Part shown: positions 1-9,062 of the stretch, piece after piece
Numbering within the stretch: position 1 is the stretch's first letter
How the letters are laid out: each line of letters opens with the position of its first letter
Position numbers and translations under genes: made by a program
Assembly (NCBI RefSeq): GCF_018861735.1
Contig: NZ_JAHLEB010000018.1
Location: forward strand, 25,538-89,537
Source: Clostridium lacusfryxellense
GTDB taxonomy: Bacteria > Bacillota > Clostridia > Clostridiales > Clostridiaceae
DNA: 64,000 nt
Reading direction: 5' to 3'
The notes under the pieces: generated by a model
What the model saw: the letters and a program-made list of their open reading frames with translations, nothing else
What the model was told of the DNA's origin: nothing
The model's database searches: none

Positions 1-1140
1 AACCAATGCATCTGACAGAGTTCTACCTCTCATGTAAATAAATGTTTTCGTTTCTATTTGTCCACTTAGACGAAATCTTTCAATGAAGTTATCCACAGTT
101 ACTGCACTTCTTTTAACCTCGTGCTCATCTATTTTCTTAATTTTCTTTTCTAAGACCTTATTATTTTTAACTTTATCTTTTGCATCCATTAAATTCTCTA
201 CGGCATCATAAAAACTTCCCATCCAAGGTTTCAATTTTTCTTCCTCAGTTCCTGGCAGAAAACCTATATCATCACCTGCTGGAATAACTGGTTTCACAAA
301 AATTACTCTTCTAAACAATTTTTGTTCTATTACTTTTTTAAGGGCAACCGCAGTTGATAAAATTGTCTTTCCTGATCCTGCTCCACCAGAAATTGTTACA
401 AACTCTATTTTGGGGTCCATCAATAACTCAAAGGCCATCTTTTGCTGTTTATTTATTGGTGTTAATCCAAAAGCAACTTCATCAACATACTTTAAAGGAA
501 CTATCGCCTTACCATTAAACTTTCCAATTAACTTATATTCATTATTATCAGAACTTGTAATGTCTAAAAATTCATTTGGATATAAGGTAAAATCAAAGCC
601 ACTTGGCATTGCAATTCCCCCTCCATTTTGAATCTCATCCATAAGCTTTGACGTAAGTGTAATTTTTCTATAACCTTTATATAGTTCGCTAGCATTGACC
701 TTATCATTTCTATAATCTTGCGTAACTATTCCTAGTGCATCACTTTTAATTGCCATATATAAATCTTTTGTAACTAAAATTGTAGCTATCTCTTTATTAC
801 TATCAGTTATATTTTTTGTTATAGCTAATATTTTAGTATCATTTTTGCTGAAATCAAAACCATTAGGCAAGCAGCTTGTATCGTTATTGTTTAACTCTAT
901 TCTTATAGTTCCGCCATTTGCAAGTGAGATGCCCTCATGTAGATTACCGATTTTTCTAAGATTATTTATCTCTCTGGCCGCACTTCTTGCATGATAACCC
1001 ACTATGCCTTCTCTTTTCTTAAGGTTATCTAACTCTTCTATACATATTATTGGAATGATAATATTATTGTCCTCAAAATTATAAATAAAATTAGGATCGT
1101 GAACCATTACATTTGTGTCAATAATATAATTTTTAATCAT
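1..1140 (-). CDS. PhoH family ATPase with N-terminal PIN domain (partial, 3' end cut by window)
   Basis: The minus-strand frame is open from an ATG at 1140 to the window edge, giving 380 codons without a stop, so the C-terminus lies outside. The N-terminus (IDTNVMVHDP, then FEDNNIIIPI and EELDNLK) is a PIN-like ribonuclease domain. A PhoH-type ATPase domain follows, with Walker A GGAGSGKT and the family motif around KPVIPAGDDIGFLPG. Such PIN-PhoH fusions are thought to be RNA helicase/RNase proteins; the exact cellular role is not settled. The start is odd: a perfect AGGAGGTG lies about 50 bases upstream of the ATG, and the frame stays open back to an ATT codon that is correctly spaced from it. 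Confidence 0.9.
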   Translation of the reverse strand, partial: MIKNYIIDTNVMVHDPNFIYNFEDNNIIIPIICIEELDNLKKREGIVGYHARSAAREINNLRKIGNLHEGISLANGGTIRIELNNNDTSCLPNGFDFSKNDTKILAITKNITDSNKEIATILVTKDLYMAIKSDALGIVTQDYRNDKVNASELYKGYRKITLTSKLMDEIQNGGGIAMPSGFDFTLYPNEFLDITSSDNNEYKLIGKFNGKAIVPLKYVDEVAFGLTPINKQQKMAFELLMDPKIEFVTISGGAGSGKTILSTAVALKKVIEQKLFRRVIFVKPVIPAGDDIGFLPGTEEEKLKPWMGSFYDAVENLMDAKDKVKNNKVLEKKIKKIDEHEVKRSAVTVDNFIERFRLSGQIETKTFIYMRGRTLSDALV

Positions 1141-1308
1141 TGCTGTCCCTATTAAACAAGGTATTAAAGGTGTCCCTTGCTTAATAAAGTTTCACCTCCT
1201 TATAATTATGTATATCTAAATTATATCACTAGATTACGTGAATTATGCATACTTAACATGGTCTTTACATTGATCTTTAAAAATTAATTTGTCTTAATAA
1301 ATAAACGT

Positions 1309-1340
1309 ACAAAAACCACTTCATTTCTGAAGTGGTTAAT
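1309..1340 (-). terminator. Intrinsic terminator of the PTS permease gene
   Basis: A perfect 10-bp stem (1314-1323 with 1328-1337) and four-base loop is followed on the minus strand by TTTTTGT. It lies 20 bases past the PTS gene stop. The plus-strand side is also T-rich, so it could work in both directions. Confidence 0.85.
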
Positions 1341-1358
1341 TTTTTACTTAGTTATTTT

Positions 1359-2801
1359 TTATCTTATTAATTTTTTAAATTCATCTGCTACAAATTGTAC
1401 TTGTGTTCCTACAATAACTTGTAAACTTGTTTTACCAGGTCTAATTATACCTGATATACCTGCAGATTTTATAACTTTTTCATTTACATTTGTTTGACTC
1501 TTAATTTCTAAACGTAATCTAGTTACACAATTATCAACAGATACTACGTTTTCTTTTCCTCCAACACCTTGTAAAATGATAGATGCTATTTGTGTGTAAT
1601 CATTGTTTGCAAGTGTTACATTCAATTCTTCACTATCATCATCTTCTCCTCTACCAGGAGTATTCAAATTAAATTTCACTATCATTAATCTGAATACTAC
1701 ATAATAAATAACACCGAATGCTAAACCAATTGGGAGAAGTAAAATAGGATTTTGAGCCATAGGAGCCTTAAAACTTAAAACAAAATCTACTAATCCTGCA
1801 CTAAAGTTAAATCCAGCTCTAACTGGTAACGAAGCACATATAAAAGCCGAAATCCCTGTTAAACCAGCATGAACTAAATATAGTCCAGGAGCTAAAAACA
1901 TGAATGCAAATTCTAGAGGCTCTGTAACACCCGTAAAGAAAGAAGAAATAGCAGCTGCGAGTAACAATCCATATACTACTTTCTTTTTCTTATCTTTAGC
2001 TGTATGGTACATAGCAAGCGCCCCTGCTGGTAAACCAAACATCATTACAGGGAAGAATCCAGTCATATACATACCAGTTACCCCTAATGTTCCTCCTTTA
2101 CCTGACCAAAATTTACCAAGATCATTAATACCAGCTACATCAAACCAGAATACAGAATTAAGTGCATGATGAAGACCAGTTGGTATTAATAGTCTATTAA
2201 AGAATGCATAAATACCTGCACCAACAGCACCTGTATTTATAATTGACTTACCGAAGTTAACGAGTGCTCCATAAACAAGAGGCCATACAAAGAATAATAT
2301 AAGAGCTGCGATAATTGAAACTCCTGCCGTTACAATAGCAACACATCTTTTTCCACTAAAAAAACCTAAAGCATCTGGTAATCTAGTGTTTTTAAATCTG
2401 TTGTAACAACTAGCACCAATTAAACCTGATAAAATACCAATAAATTGTGTTTCTATATGTCCAAACGCTGCTGATACAAGTTTAACATCTATTCCTTTAA
2501 GCATTGCTACAGTACCTGATGCTAATAAAGTTGTAATCATAAGCCAAGAAACAAGACCTGCTAGACCTGCTGTACCATCGTTGTCATCTGACATTCCGAC
2601 TGCTATACCAATTGCAAATAAAATTCCCATGTTGTCAATTAGTGCACCACCTGCTTTTATTAAGAAAGCTGCAGCTACGCTGTTTGTGCCCCATCCAGTC
2701 GGATCCATCCAATAACCAATACCCATTAAAATACTTGCTACTGGTAAACATGCCACTGGAAGCATTAAAGATTTTCCGAGTCTTTGTAAATACTTCATCA
2801 T
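1359..2801 (-). CDS. PTS glucose/N-acetylglucosamine-type permease, EIICB
   Basis: The 480-residue protein has a multi-span EIIC domain (about residues 1-385; GMSDDNDGTAGLAG and the GVTEPLEFAFMF motif) and a C-terminal EIIB domain with the phosphorylated cysteine in DNCVTRLRLEI (about Cys425). No EIIA domain is attached, so a separate EIIA must phosphorylate it. It imports and phosphorylates a hexose at the membrane. The N-terminal region resembles NagE/GlcNAc permeases as much as PtsG, so the substrate is left open. A GGGGGA ribosome site precedes the ATG. The leader carries a BglG-type antitermination site and terminator, and the gene just upstream encodes the matching antiterminator. Confidence 0.9.
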   Translation of the reverse strand: MMKYLQRLGKSLMLPVACLPVASILMGIGYWMDPTGWGTNSVAAAFLIKAGGALIDNMGILFAIGIAVGMSDDNDGTAGLAGLVSWLMITTLLASGTVAMLKGIDVKLVSAAFGHIETQFIGILSGLIGASCYNRFKNTRLPDALGFFSGKRCVAIVTAGVSIIAALILFFVWPLVYGALVNFGKSIINTGAVGAGIYAFFNRLLIPTGLHHALNSVFWFDVAGINDLGKFWSGKGGTLGVTGMYMTGFFPVMMFGLPAGALAMYHTAKDKKKKVVYGLLLAAAISSFFTGVTEPLEFAFMFLAPGLYLVHAGLTGISAFICASLPVRAGFNFSAGLVDFVLSFKAPMAQNPILLLPIGLAFGVIYYVVFRLMIVKFNLNTPGRGEDDDSEELNVTLANNDYTQIASIILQGVGGKENVVSVDNCVTRLRLEIKSQTNVNEKVIKSAGISGIIRPGKTSLQVIVGTQVQFVADEFKKLIR

Positions 2802-2879
2802 AATAAAGTTCCCCCTTTAATTTTTGAATTTATTTTAAGGATTTTTACATCCAAAAATACATCATAATTTTTTGAAAAT

Positions 2880-2922
2880 AAAAAAAGCTGAAAAGGATAA
2901 TTTAATATTATCCTTTTCAGCT
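2880..2922 (-). terminator. Leader terminator controlled by antitermination
   Basis: A 16-bp stem (AGCTGAAAAGGATAAT and its complement) with a short loop is followed by a U-run on the minus strand, inside the untranslated leader of the PTS permease. Its 5' arm overlaps the end of the RAT site, so the two RNA folds exclude each other. Confidence 0.9.
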
Positions 2923-2950
2923 AATGCCCTAATTTAATCGGTTACACGCC
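2920..2950 (-). promoter_or_regulatory. RAT site (ribonucleic antiterminator) for a BglG/GlcT-family protein
   Basis: On the minus strand the sequence GCGTGTAACCGATTAAATTA followed by GGGCATTAGC closely matches the known LicT/SacY/GlcT RNA target, which has a GTTAC...GATT core and a (C/T)AGGCAT-type 3' part. Binding of the dimeric antiterminator would stabilise this hairpin and block the overlapping terminator. Confidence 0.85.
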
Positions 2951-2990
2951 TATATATAAACTCTATGATTGTTGTCTTTCTTATATTCTT

Positions 2991-3019
2991 ATAATACATT
3001 ATTTTTTTTCTATAAGCAA
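2991..3019 (-). promoter_or_regulatory. Sigma-A-type promoter of the PTS permease transcript
   Basis: On the minus strand a -35 element TTGCTT (3014-3019) and a -10 element TATTAT (2991-2996) are separated by exactly 17 bases. Transcription would begin near 2984, just ahead of the RAT site. Confidence 0.65.
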
Positions 3020-3094
3020 TACTTTTTTTAAATTTTTACAATTTAATATTCCCTAAAATTTAAATTATAATTCATTATTTTAAGTTTCAATATT

Positions 3095-3949
3095 TTAAGT
3101 TTCAATAGTAGCTATTCTAAATCTTTCTATATGCATTGCTAAATATGCAATTTCATCCTCACCTACATTTTTTTCTAATTGTCTAATTAATATTTTAGAT
3201 ACCCCTTTAGCTATTTTATATGATAACCTATATTTAGATTTTATTTCTTTTATAAAATCATTTTTAATTAATGTGTTAAGTAAAATTCTTTTTATAGCGA
3301 ATCTTAAATGGGTTAAAAATCTCGCATAATCTAAAGATGTTTTATCTATTTTAACTTCTATTTGCTGCTCTACATATTCAACTATTGAATTTATTAAGTA
3401 TGTACTCTTTAAAGTATTAGATACCTTTCCAGAATTTCTAGCAGAATGAATATGTAATGCTATATACCCAATTTCACCCTCAGGAATATATACATTTATT
3501 TCATTTAGTAGTGTTTCTGCAACTTTTTCTGCCAATGTATATTCTATTGGATATAATGCTTTTATTTCCATAATAAATGGATTCTCTATTATCTCTTTAT
3601 TTGAAAGTCTTTTTACTACATAGTTTAAATGATCCACTAATGCAACATGTATCTTTTCATCCAAATCTTCTTTTAATTCATTTGCTATATACGTTATCAT
3701 TTTTTCACATAACATTAGGAATTCTTCATCAACATTTTCAATTACCTGTTCAAAACTCCTTAAATTATCTTCATCCTCAATAACAAATATCTTTTCAACT
3801 TGTGTATCTTTTTCTATTTTATCCCCAGACTTTTTACCAAATCCAATTCCCTTACTAAAAAGTATCCTTTCTACTCCGTTCATTTTTACTGAAACTATAT
3901 TATTATTATAAGACTTTACTATGACAACTGGATCAGTAATTATTCTCAT
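3095..3949 (-). CDS. glcT: BglG-family transcription antiterminator (GlcT/LicT-like)
   Basis: The protein has an N-terminal CAT RNA-binding domain (about residues 1-55; VVIVKSYNNNIVSVKMNG, ILFSKGIGFGKK) and two PTS regulation domains. PRD1 contains HVALVDHLNYVVKRL and EIGYIALHIHSA; PRD2 contains THLRFAIKRI and DEIAYLAMHIERF, with the conserved histidines that PTS proteins phosphorylate. The ATG at 3949 is preferred because GGGGGTGGA sits just ahead of it; a longer frame reaches 4006 without a good ribosome site. The neighbouring PTS leader carries the RAT target, so it almost certainly controls that gene. GlcT versus LicT naming is by context only. Confidence 0.88.
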   Translation of the reverse strand: MRIITDPVVIVKSYNNNIVSVKMNGVERILFSKGIGFGKKSGDKIEKDTQVEKIFVIEDEDNLRSFEQVIENVDEEFLMLCEKMITYIANELKEDLDEKIHVALVDHLNYVVKRLSNKEIIENPFIMEIKALYPIEYTLAEKVAETLLNEINVYIPEGEIGYIALHIHSARNSGKVSNTLKSTYLINSIVEYVEQQIEVKIDKTSLDYARFLTHLRFAIKRILLNTLIKNDFIKEIKSKYRLSYKIAKGVSKILIRQLEKNVGEDEIAYLAMHIERFRIATIET

Positions 3950-4075
3950 ATTCCACCCCCCTTTTATATTTGATAGAAATCGTATTATATATGATAATCC
4001 GCCCATTTTAAAACTCCATGACGTATTAAATAATTTTTAATATTAAATTATATTTTATTCTCTTAAGTATCAGCC

Positions 4076-4123
4076 AATCTAAATACTAAGTTATTACATC
4101 TATAATAGCTTAGTATTTAGATT
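4076..4123. repeat. 15-bp perfect inverted repeat in a divergent intergenic region
   Basis: AATCTAAATACTAAG (4076-4090) is the exact reverse complement of 4109-4123, with an 18-base spacer. No U-run follows on either strand. The roughly 400-base gap from 3950 to 4345 separates the divergent antiterminator and response regulator genes, and I see no further gene in it. It could be an operator or an RNA hairpin. Confidence 0.6.
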
Positions 4124-4345
4124 ATTGTAAAGTCTAATTTACAAAATAACTCTGTTTAATTCCAAATAAATGAAATGTTATTAACTCAAGAAACTTATGA
4201 ACCTAAAATTGACTATCAGCCACTATTTACCAAGCTAATAAATCATAAAAATAAGAAGTTATGATGCTTATAATTATGATATAATTTTACTATATAATAT
4301 ATACTTTACTATAGAATAAAGAACATAAAAGGTTTGGTGATAAAA

Positions 4346-5032
4346 ATGGATGCGAAGATATTAGTTGTCGATGACGAAGTACAAATTACAGATACTATTG
4401 CATATGCCCTGAGACGTGAGGGATTTAATGTGGATGTTGCATGCGACGGTGAAGTTGCATTAAATAAAGTGAAAACTTTCCGCCCATTGATTTTAATATT
4501 GGATATTATGATGCCAAAATTTAATGGATATGAAGTGCTTAAAAGAATAGAAAATAGAAATATAATAGGAATAATTATGCTAACAGCAAAGAGCGATATT
4601 ATAGATAAGGTTTTAGGCCTTGAGCTAGGCGCTGATGACTTTATAATTAAACCTTTTGACATGCGTGAACTTACAGCCAGGGTTAACTCACTTGTAAGAA
4701 GACTTGAGAAAGTGGCTATTAATGAAGACTTAATTTTAGGGAAACTCAAAATTAATAAATTATCGAGAAGAGCTATTATTGAAGATACCGCTATGGACTT
4801 AACTCCAAAGGAATTCGATCTTTTATCTTTACTAGTATCCCGTCCTGAAAGGGTGTATTCACGTGATGAACTTTTAGACCTTGTCTGGGGGAAAGAGTAT
4901 ATTGGAGGCACTCGTACGGTAGATATTCATATGAGGAGATTAAGACAAAAATTAGGAGTTTCAAATGAGGACATGCTCCAAACTGTTCATGGTGTAGGCT
5001 ATAGGTCTACAGGATTACAGCATGAGAGTTAG
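4346..5032 (+). CDS. OmpR/PhoB-family response regulator
   Basis: The protein has a receiver domain with acidic residues in LVVDDE, the phospho-acceptor aspartate in LILDIMMP (about Asp53), the LTAK threonine and the IKPF lysine. A C-terminal winged-helix DNA-binding domain follows (DLTPKEFDLLSLL, RDELLDLVWG, TVDIHMRRLRQKLG, GVGYR). ATG at 4346 is chosen, with GGTGA seven bases upstream; an in-frame TTG at 4334 is less well placed. Its stop overlaps the start of the sensor kinase, so the two are translationally coupled and form one two-component system. Confidence 0.93.
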   Translation: MDAKILVVDDEVQITDTIAYALRREGFNVDVACDGEVALNKVKTFRPLILILDIMMPKFNGYEVLKRIENRNIIGIIMLTAKSDIIDKVLGLELGADDFIIKPFDMRELTARVNSLVRRLEKVAINEDLILGKLKINKLSRRAIIEDTAMDLTPKEFDLLSLLVSRPERVYSRDELLDLVWGKEYIGGTRTVDIHMRRLRQKLGVSNEDMLQTVHGVGYRSTGLQHES

Positions 5033-6494
5033 TATAAGAACTAAATCTAATCTATTTCTTGCAGGGCTTCTGCTCCTTACAGTCATCATGCTAAGTTTAC
5101 TTATACTTAGCGAAGTGAAAAAAGAACAACAAAGTCATTACGAAAATGAGCTCCGCCGCCAGACAAATGTTGCATCGCTTTATATCAATCAGTCCTATGC
5201 GCTAAATAGCAATCTGGATAATAAAGTATTTCTTAAAAGTAAGGGTCAAGAACTAGCAAGGCAAATTAGCATTCTTAGTGGCCTACCAGTAGTTTTATAT
5301 GATATGGATGGAGGCAAAGTTGGAAATTCATTTCCTATGGACATAGATAATAGTATTATATCTTCATTGCCTTATGCTTTGAAGAATACAGTTGCATATA
5401 AAGTTGATGGTGAATCCCTTTATTATTTAGCTCCAATAAGTAATTCTAATGTTCAAGTGGCTGTTGTTGAGTTTATATATCCACTAAAAGAGAGTATTAA
5501 TTTTATTAATAAGATAATTATGATCTTTGTGTATACTGGGAGTCTAGTATTTGTTTCGAGCTATATTATTGGTTATATTTATTTTAACAGGATAGTTAGT
5601 GATATTTTAAAATTAAAAAATCGCATAGACAGGATAAAGATAGGTAGTTCTAAAGGCTTTGAAATATTAAAAAGAAGTGATGAACTTAAAGACCTAGAGC
5701 AAGGAATATGTTTCATGAATGACAGGATTCAGGTAAATGTTAAAAATATGGAGTTGGAGCAAGAAAAACTAAGATTCGCTGTAGAAAAACTTAATATATT
5801 AGAAAAGCAGCAGAAATTTTTTATTGGGAATATAACTCATGAGTTTAAAACACCTTTGACTATAATTCGTGCCTATGTAGATTTAATAGAAATGTACACA
5901 GATGACCCTAAGCTTTTAATTGATGCTAAAAAAAGCATAAGTAAAGAAACAGACAGGCTTCTAGAAATGGTGGAAAAGGCGCTTCATCTTTCGTCACTTG
6001 AAAAATATGATTTTGAATTAAATGCAGAACCTATTGAAATTATGAATCTTCTAAATGGTATATGTGATCGTGTTAATATAAAGGCTAAAAAATTTGAATT
6101 AACCATTCATCGCGATTTTAAAGAGGCTTATGTATGGGCTGACCTTGAAAGTGTAATGCAGATATTTATAAATATAATGGATAATTCCATTAAATATAAC
6201 AAACCAACCGGAGAAATCTTTGTAAGTAATTATATAGATAAATCCAATATATTTGTTGTAATAAGAGATACAGGAATTGGAATACCTCTCGAATTAAAAG
6301 ATAAGATTTTTGAGCCCTTTTACAGGGTAGACAAAGAACTATCAAGGCAAACTAGTGGTATAGGTTTAGGTCTGGCATTAGTTAAGAAATTGGTTGAGAT
6401 GCAAAACGGCACCATAGAACTTCTAAATGTAGAGGAAAAAGGTACAGCTATAAAGATTTCTTTCCCAGTTTATTTTAAAAGTTTACAACTTTGA
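5022..6494 (+). CDS. Membrane sensor histidine kinase
   Basis: The 490-residue kinase has two membrane segments (about 11-30 and 163-187) around an extracellular sensing loop of roughly 130 residues. A linker, the H box NITHEFKTPLT (His273) and a HATPase domain follow, with the N box IMDNSIKYN, G1 DTGIGIP, F box FEPFYRVD and G2 GIGLGLALVKK. It autophosphorylates and passes phosphate to the regulator encoded just upstream, with which it overlaps by 11 bases. The VanW-like and lipoprotein genes downstream suggest it senses the cell envelope, but the signal cannot be read from sequence. Confidence 0.92.
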   Translation: MRVSIRTKSNLFLAGLLLLTVIMLSLLILSEVKKEQQSHYENELRRQTNVASLYINQSYALNSNLDNKVFLKSKGQELARQISILSGLPVVLYDMDGGKVGNSFPMDIDNSIISSLPYALKNTVAYKVDGESLYYLAPISNSNVQVAVVEFIYPLKESINFINKIIMIFVYTGSLVFVSSYIIGYIYFNRIVSDILKLKNRIDRIKIGSSKGFEILKRSDELKDLEQGICFMNDRIQVNVKNMELEQEKLRFAVEKLNILEKQQKFFIGNITHEFKTPLTIIRAYVDLIEMYTDDPKLLIDAKKSISKETDRLLEMVEKALHLSSLEKYDFELNAEPIEIMNLLNGICDRVNIKAKKFELTIHRDFKEAYVWADLESVMQIFINIMDNSIKYNKPTGEIFVSNYIDKSNIFVVIRDTGIGIPLELKDKIFEPFYRVDKELSRQTSGIGLGLALVKKLVEMQNGTIELLNVEEKGTAIKISFPVYFKSLQL

Positions 6495-6582
6495 AACATT
6501 TAGATATATTTTAGAAATAACTTGATGATATTATATCTATATGGAATAAAATATAACGGAATATGGGGGAATAATTAAACTT

Positions 6583-7938
6583 ATGAAGAAAAAAGTAACA
6601 GCAATAATAATTTTACTATTAATAGTCGTTTTAGGAGCGGGTTCATTTTATGGTTATCTTTATTACAAAACTAAAAATTGGACAAGTCTTGTGTATCCAG
6701 GAGTTAAAATCGGAGATGTAGACATATCCGGGAAAACCCTTGCAGAGGCTAAAGATATGATAATCAGTAAAAATCAATCCGCTATATCAAAGAAAAATAT
6801 AAATATTAATACACCATCTAAGACATATACTTTGAATTACGCAAAAATAAATGCGAAATATAATGTTGATGAGGTAGTAACTCAGGCTTTTAATTACGGT
6901 AAGAACTTAACTTTATATGAAAAATATAAGTTGATTAAAAAACCTGTGGGTAAAGTGCTTAACCTAAAATTCACCTACGACTCTAAACCAGTGAGTCAGC
7001 TAATTGCTACGATTAAAAAGGAAATTGACTCCCTTCCTAAAAATGGAAGCATTTCTAGAACAGGAGGTAATTTTAATATTACAGCAGATAAAAAGGGCTA
7101 TAGCCTAATGAATGAACAACTAGAAAAGGAAGTCTTAAGTAAAATAAATGGAGATATAAAAACTCCTGATATAGTTGTAGAAGCAGAGATCAAAACTCTC
7201 TTAGCAAATATAACTAAGGAAAAACTTCAAACTATTAATACAACACTTTCAAGCTTTTCTTCAAGTTTTAGTTCTTCAGCATATGGTAGATCTACTAATA
7301 TAACACTTGCAACAAAAAGTATAAATGGAACCCTTCTAATGCCAGGAGAAAGTTTTAGTTTCAATGGCACAGTTGGTAAAAGAACGGCAGCCAAAGGTTA
7401 CAAACCAGCTCCCGTTGATATTGGCACCAAAGTAAGTACTGATTATGGCGGTGGAATATGCCAGGTCTCAACTTCACTATATAATGCAATAATAAGGTCA
7501 AACATTAAATCTACCGAGAGGAATCATCATTCCATACCATCAACTTATATACCTCTTGGAATGGATGCAACAGTAGATTGGGGGAATTTAGATTATAAAT
7601 TTAAAAATACCTTAGACTTTCCCATTTATATCGAAAGTATTGTTCATAATAAAAAATTAACGTTTAATATTTATTCTAATTCCAGTCTAAATAATAGGTC
7701 ATATAGTTTTGTAAATGAAATATATGCAGCTGTTCAACCTGGTCCTACAACATATATAGATGATCCTACACTTTTGGTTGGACAGGTAGTTCAAGAGCAA
7801 GCCCGTTTGATTGGGTATAAGGTAAGGTCATATAAAGATACTATTGAAAATGGCCAACTTATTAAACATGAACTAATTTCTAATGATAGTTATCAATTAA
7901 AAGCACAGGTCCTTAGATTAGGAACAAAGAAACAATAA
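6583..7938 (+). CDS. VanW family cell-envelope protein with YoaR-like domain
   Basis: The 451-residue protein starts with a membrane anchor (residues 5-27). A YoaR/peptidoglycan-binding-like domain follows (VKIGDVDISGKTLAEAKDMI, then repeats of the fold), then a VanW domain (about 240-360; MPGESFSFNGTVGKR, YGGGICQVSTSLYNA, RNHHSIPSTYIPLGMDATVDWG). VanW is found with some glycopeptide-resistance operons, but its biochemical role is unknown. It lies 88 bases after the kinase gene and 27 bases before the lipoprotein gene, so the four genes may share a transcript. No van ligase or dehydrogenase genes are present, so resistance should not be assumed. Confidence 0.88.
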   Translation: MKKKVTAIIILLLIVVLGAGSFYGYLYYKTKNWTSLVYPGVKIGDVDISGKTLAEAKDMIISKNQSAISKKNININTPSKTYTLNYAKINAKYNVDEVVTQAFNYGKNLTLYEKYKLIKKPVGKVLNLKFTYDSKPVSQLIATIKKEIDSLPKNGSISRTGGNFNITADKKGYSLMNEQLEKEVLSKINGDIKTPDIVVEAEIKTLLANITKEKLQTINTTLSSFSSSFSSSAYGRSTNITLATKSINGTLLMPGESFSFNGTVGKRTAAKGYKPAPVDIGTKVSTDYGGGICQVSTSLYNAIIRSNIKSTERNHHSIPSTYIPLGMDATVDWGNLDYKFKNTLDFPIYIESIVHNKKLTFNIYSNSSLNNRSYSFVNEIYAAVQPGPTTYIDDPTLLVGQVVQEQARLIGYKVRSYKDTIENGQLIKHELISNDSYQLKAQVLRLGTKKQ

Positions 7939-7965
7939 GTTGTTTATAAAGAAGGAGCAATAAAT

Positions 7966-9060
7966 ATGTTATGTAGAAAAGTTCTTCTTATAACTACTGG
8001 CATTATACTCTTGTTTACTTTTTCAGCCTGTTCTCCGGAGCAGGACCCTAATCGGCAAGTAATTAATGTTGGCGGTAAGAAAATTACAGTGATAAAACGC
8101 GCTAATGACGTGGCTTATAAGGATTTAACATTACAAAAAATTAACAGTATAAAAGAAGTACGTGCATTCGATTGGATAGATGAGGATACCGTATTAATTT
8201 CCAAAGAAAACAAAGACTTACCCAAAATTACTACTGAAAATGGAATGATATATCCTCAGAATTTATATCTATATAACCTTAAATCGAACAAATCAACATT
8301 AATAATAACATCAAAACAAAATATGGGTAATGCTACTCTTTCGCCGAATAAAAAAAATGTATTTTATAAAGAAGGTGTAGATAACCTAACGGGCTTTATT
8401 CTGAGCCTTGAAACAAAACAAAGAATTCAGGTTACAAAACAAGACAGCATTTATCCTACAGAGGGACAATGGATAGATAATGATAATGTTGTCTTTAGTA
8501 CCCTTCCTGAGGGTATTATTTACTCTGCGGGCACCAAAGGAGACCTTTCAATACTCGCAAATGCTAATGGAATAACTTCAAATACTATACAAATAAACAA
8601 TGACCTGTACTATATCATTGGAGAAAAACTATATAAACAAGGAGTTAACACCACTAAAAGAGAGCTTTTAAGGGAAGACGTATCTTGGTTAATTCCCTCG
8701 GAGGATCATTCGCAATTAGCATTAGTAATTCATAATGATAAAACTAAAAGAACACTTACATTGGCTGATTTAAATGGAAAAGAGCTCGAATCCTTTGCTG
8801 ATGGAACACAAATTATGGGCACGAGCTGGTCTAGTGATGGATCAAAACTTGCTTATACTGTTGCAGCGCAAAGTAATTGCGACGCAGGGCTGTTTGTAGT
8901 TGATACTAAAAGCAGTAAAATAGTACAGCTTGCTGTAGATATACAATATATTTCTGATTCCGTCAAGTGGAGCCCTTCTGGGAAAAGGTTACTTGCTTCA
9001 AATTTTATTTCCCAAAACAGTAAACCCGCTGTAACATCATATATCATAGATTTAAAGTAG
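7966..9060 (+). CDS. Lipoprotein with TolB-like beta-propeller repeats
   Basis: The N-terminus is a lipoprotein signal (hydrophobic stretch, lipobox FSAC at about Cys22). The 364-residue body has repeated blade-like segments, such as VRAFDWIDEDTVLIS, NATLSPNKKNVFYK, GTSWSSDGSKLAYT and SVKWSPSGKRLLASN, typical of WD40/TolB-like propellers. It should sit on the outer face of the membrane. AAGGAG precedes the ATG. It ends the two-component/VanW gene run and converges with cutC two bases away, so no terminator fits between them. Confidence 0.8.
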   Translation: MLCRKVLLITTGIILLFTFSACSPEQDPNRQVINVGGKKITVIKRANDVAYKDLTLQKINSIKEVRAFDWIDEDTVLISKENKDLPKITTENGMIYPQNLYLYNLKSNKSTLIITSKQNMGNATLSPNKKNVFYKEGVDNLTGFILSLETKQRIQVTKQDSIYPTEGQWIDNDNVVFSTLPEGIIYSAGTKGDLSILANANGITSNTIQINNDLYYIIGEKLYKQGVNTTKRELLREDVSWLIPSEDHSQLALVIHNDKTKRTLTLADLNGKELESFADGTQIMGTSWSSDGSKLAYTVAAQSNCDAGLFVVDTKSSKIVQLAVDIQYISDSVKWSPSGKRLLASNFISQNSKPAVTSYIIDLK

Positions 9061-9062
9061 CT

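Noticed and set aside
4309..4911. Long minus-strand frame of 200 codons opposite the response regulator
   Set aside because: It is antisense to a well-supported gene and shows no domain or ribosome site.
6583..7938. Reading VanW as evidence of vancomycin resistance
   Set aside because: VanW homologues are widespread in Clostridia, and no ligase, dehydrogenase or dipeptidase gene of a van operon is present.
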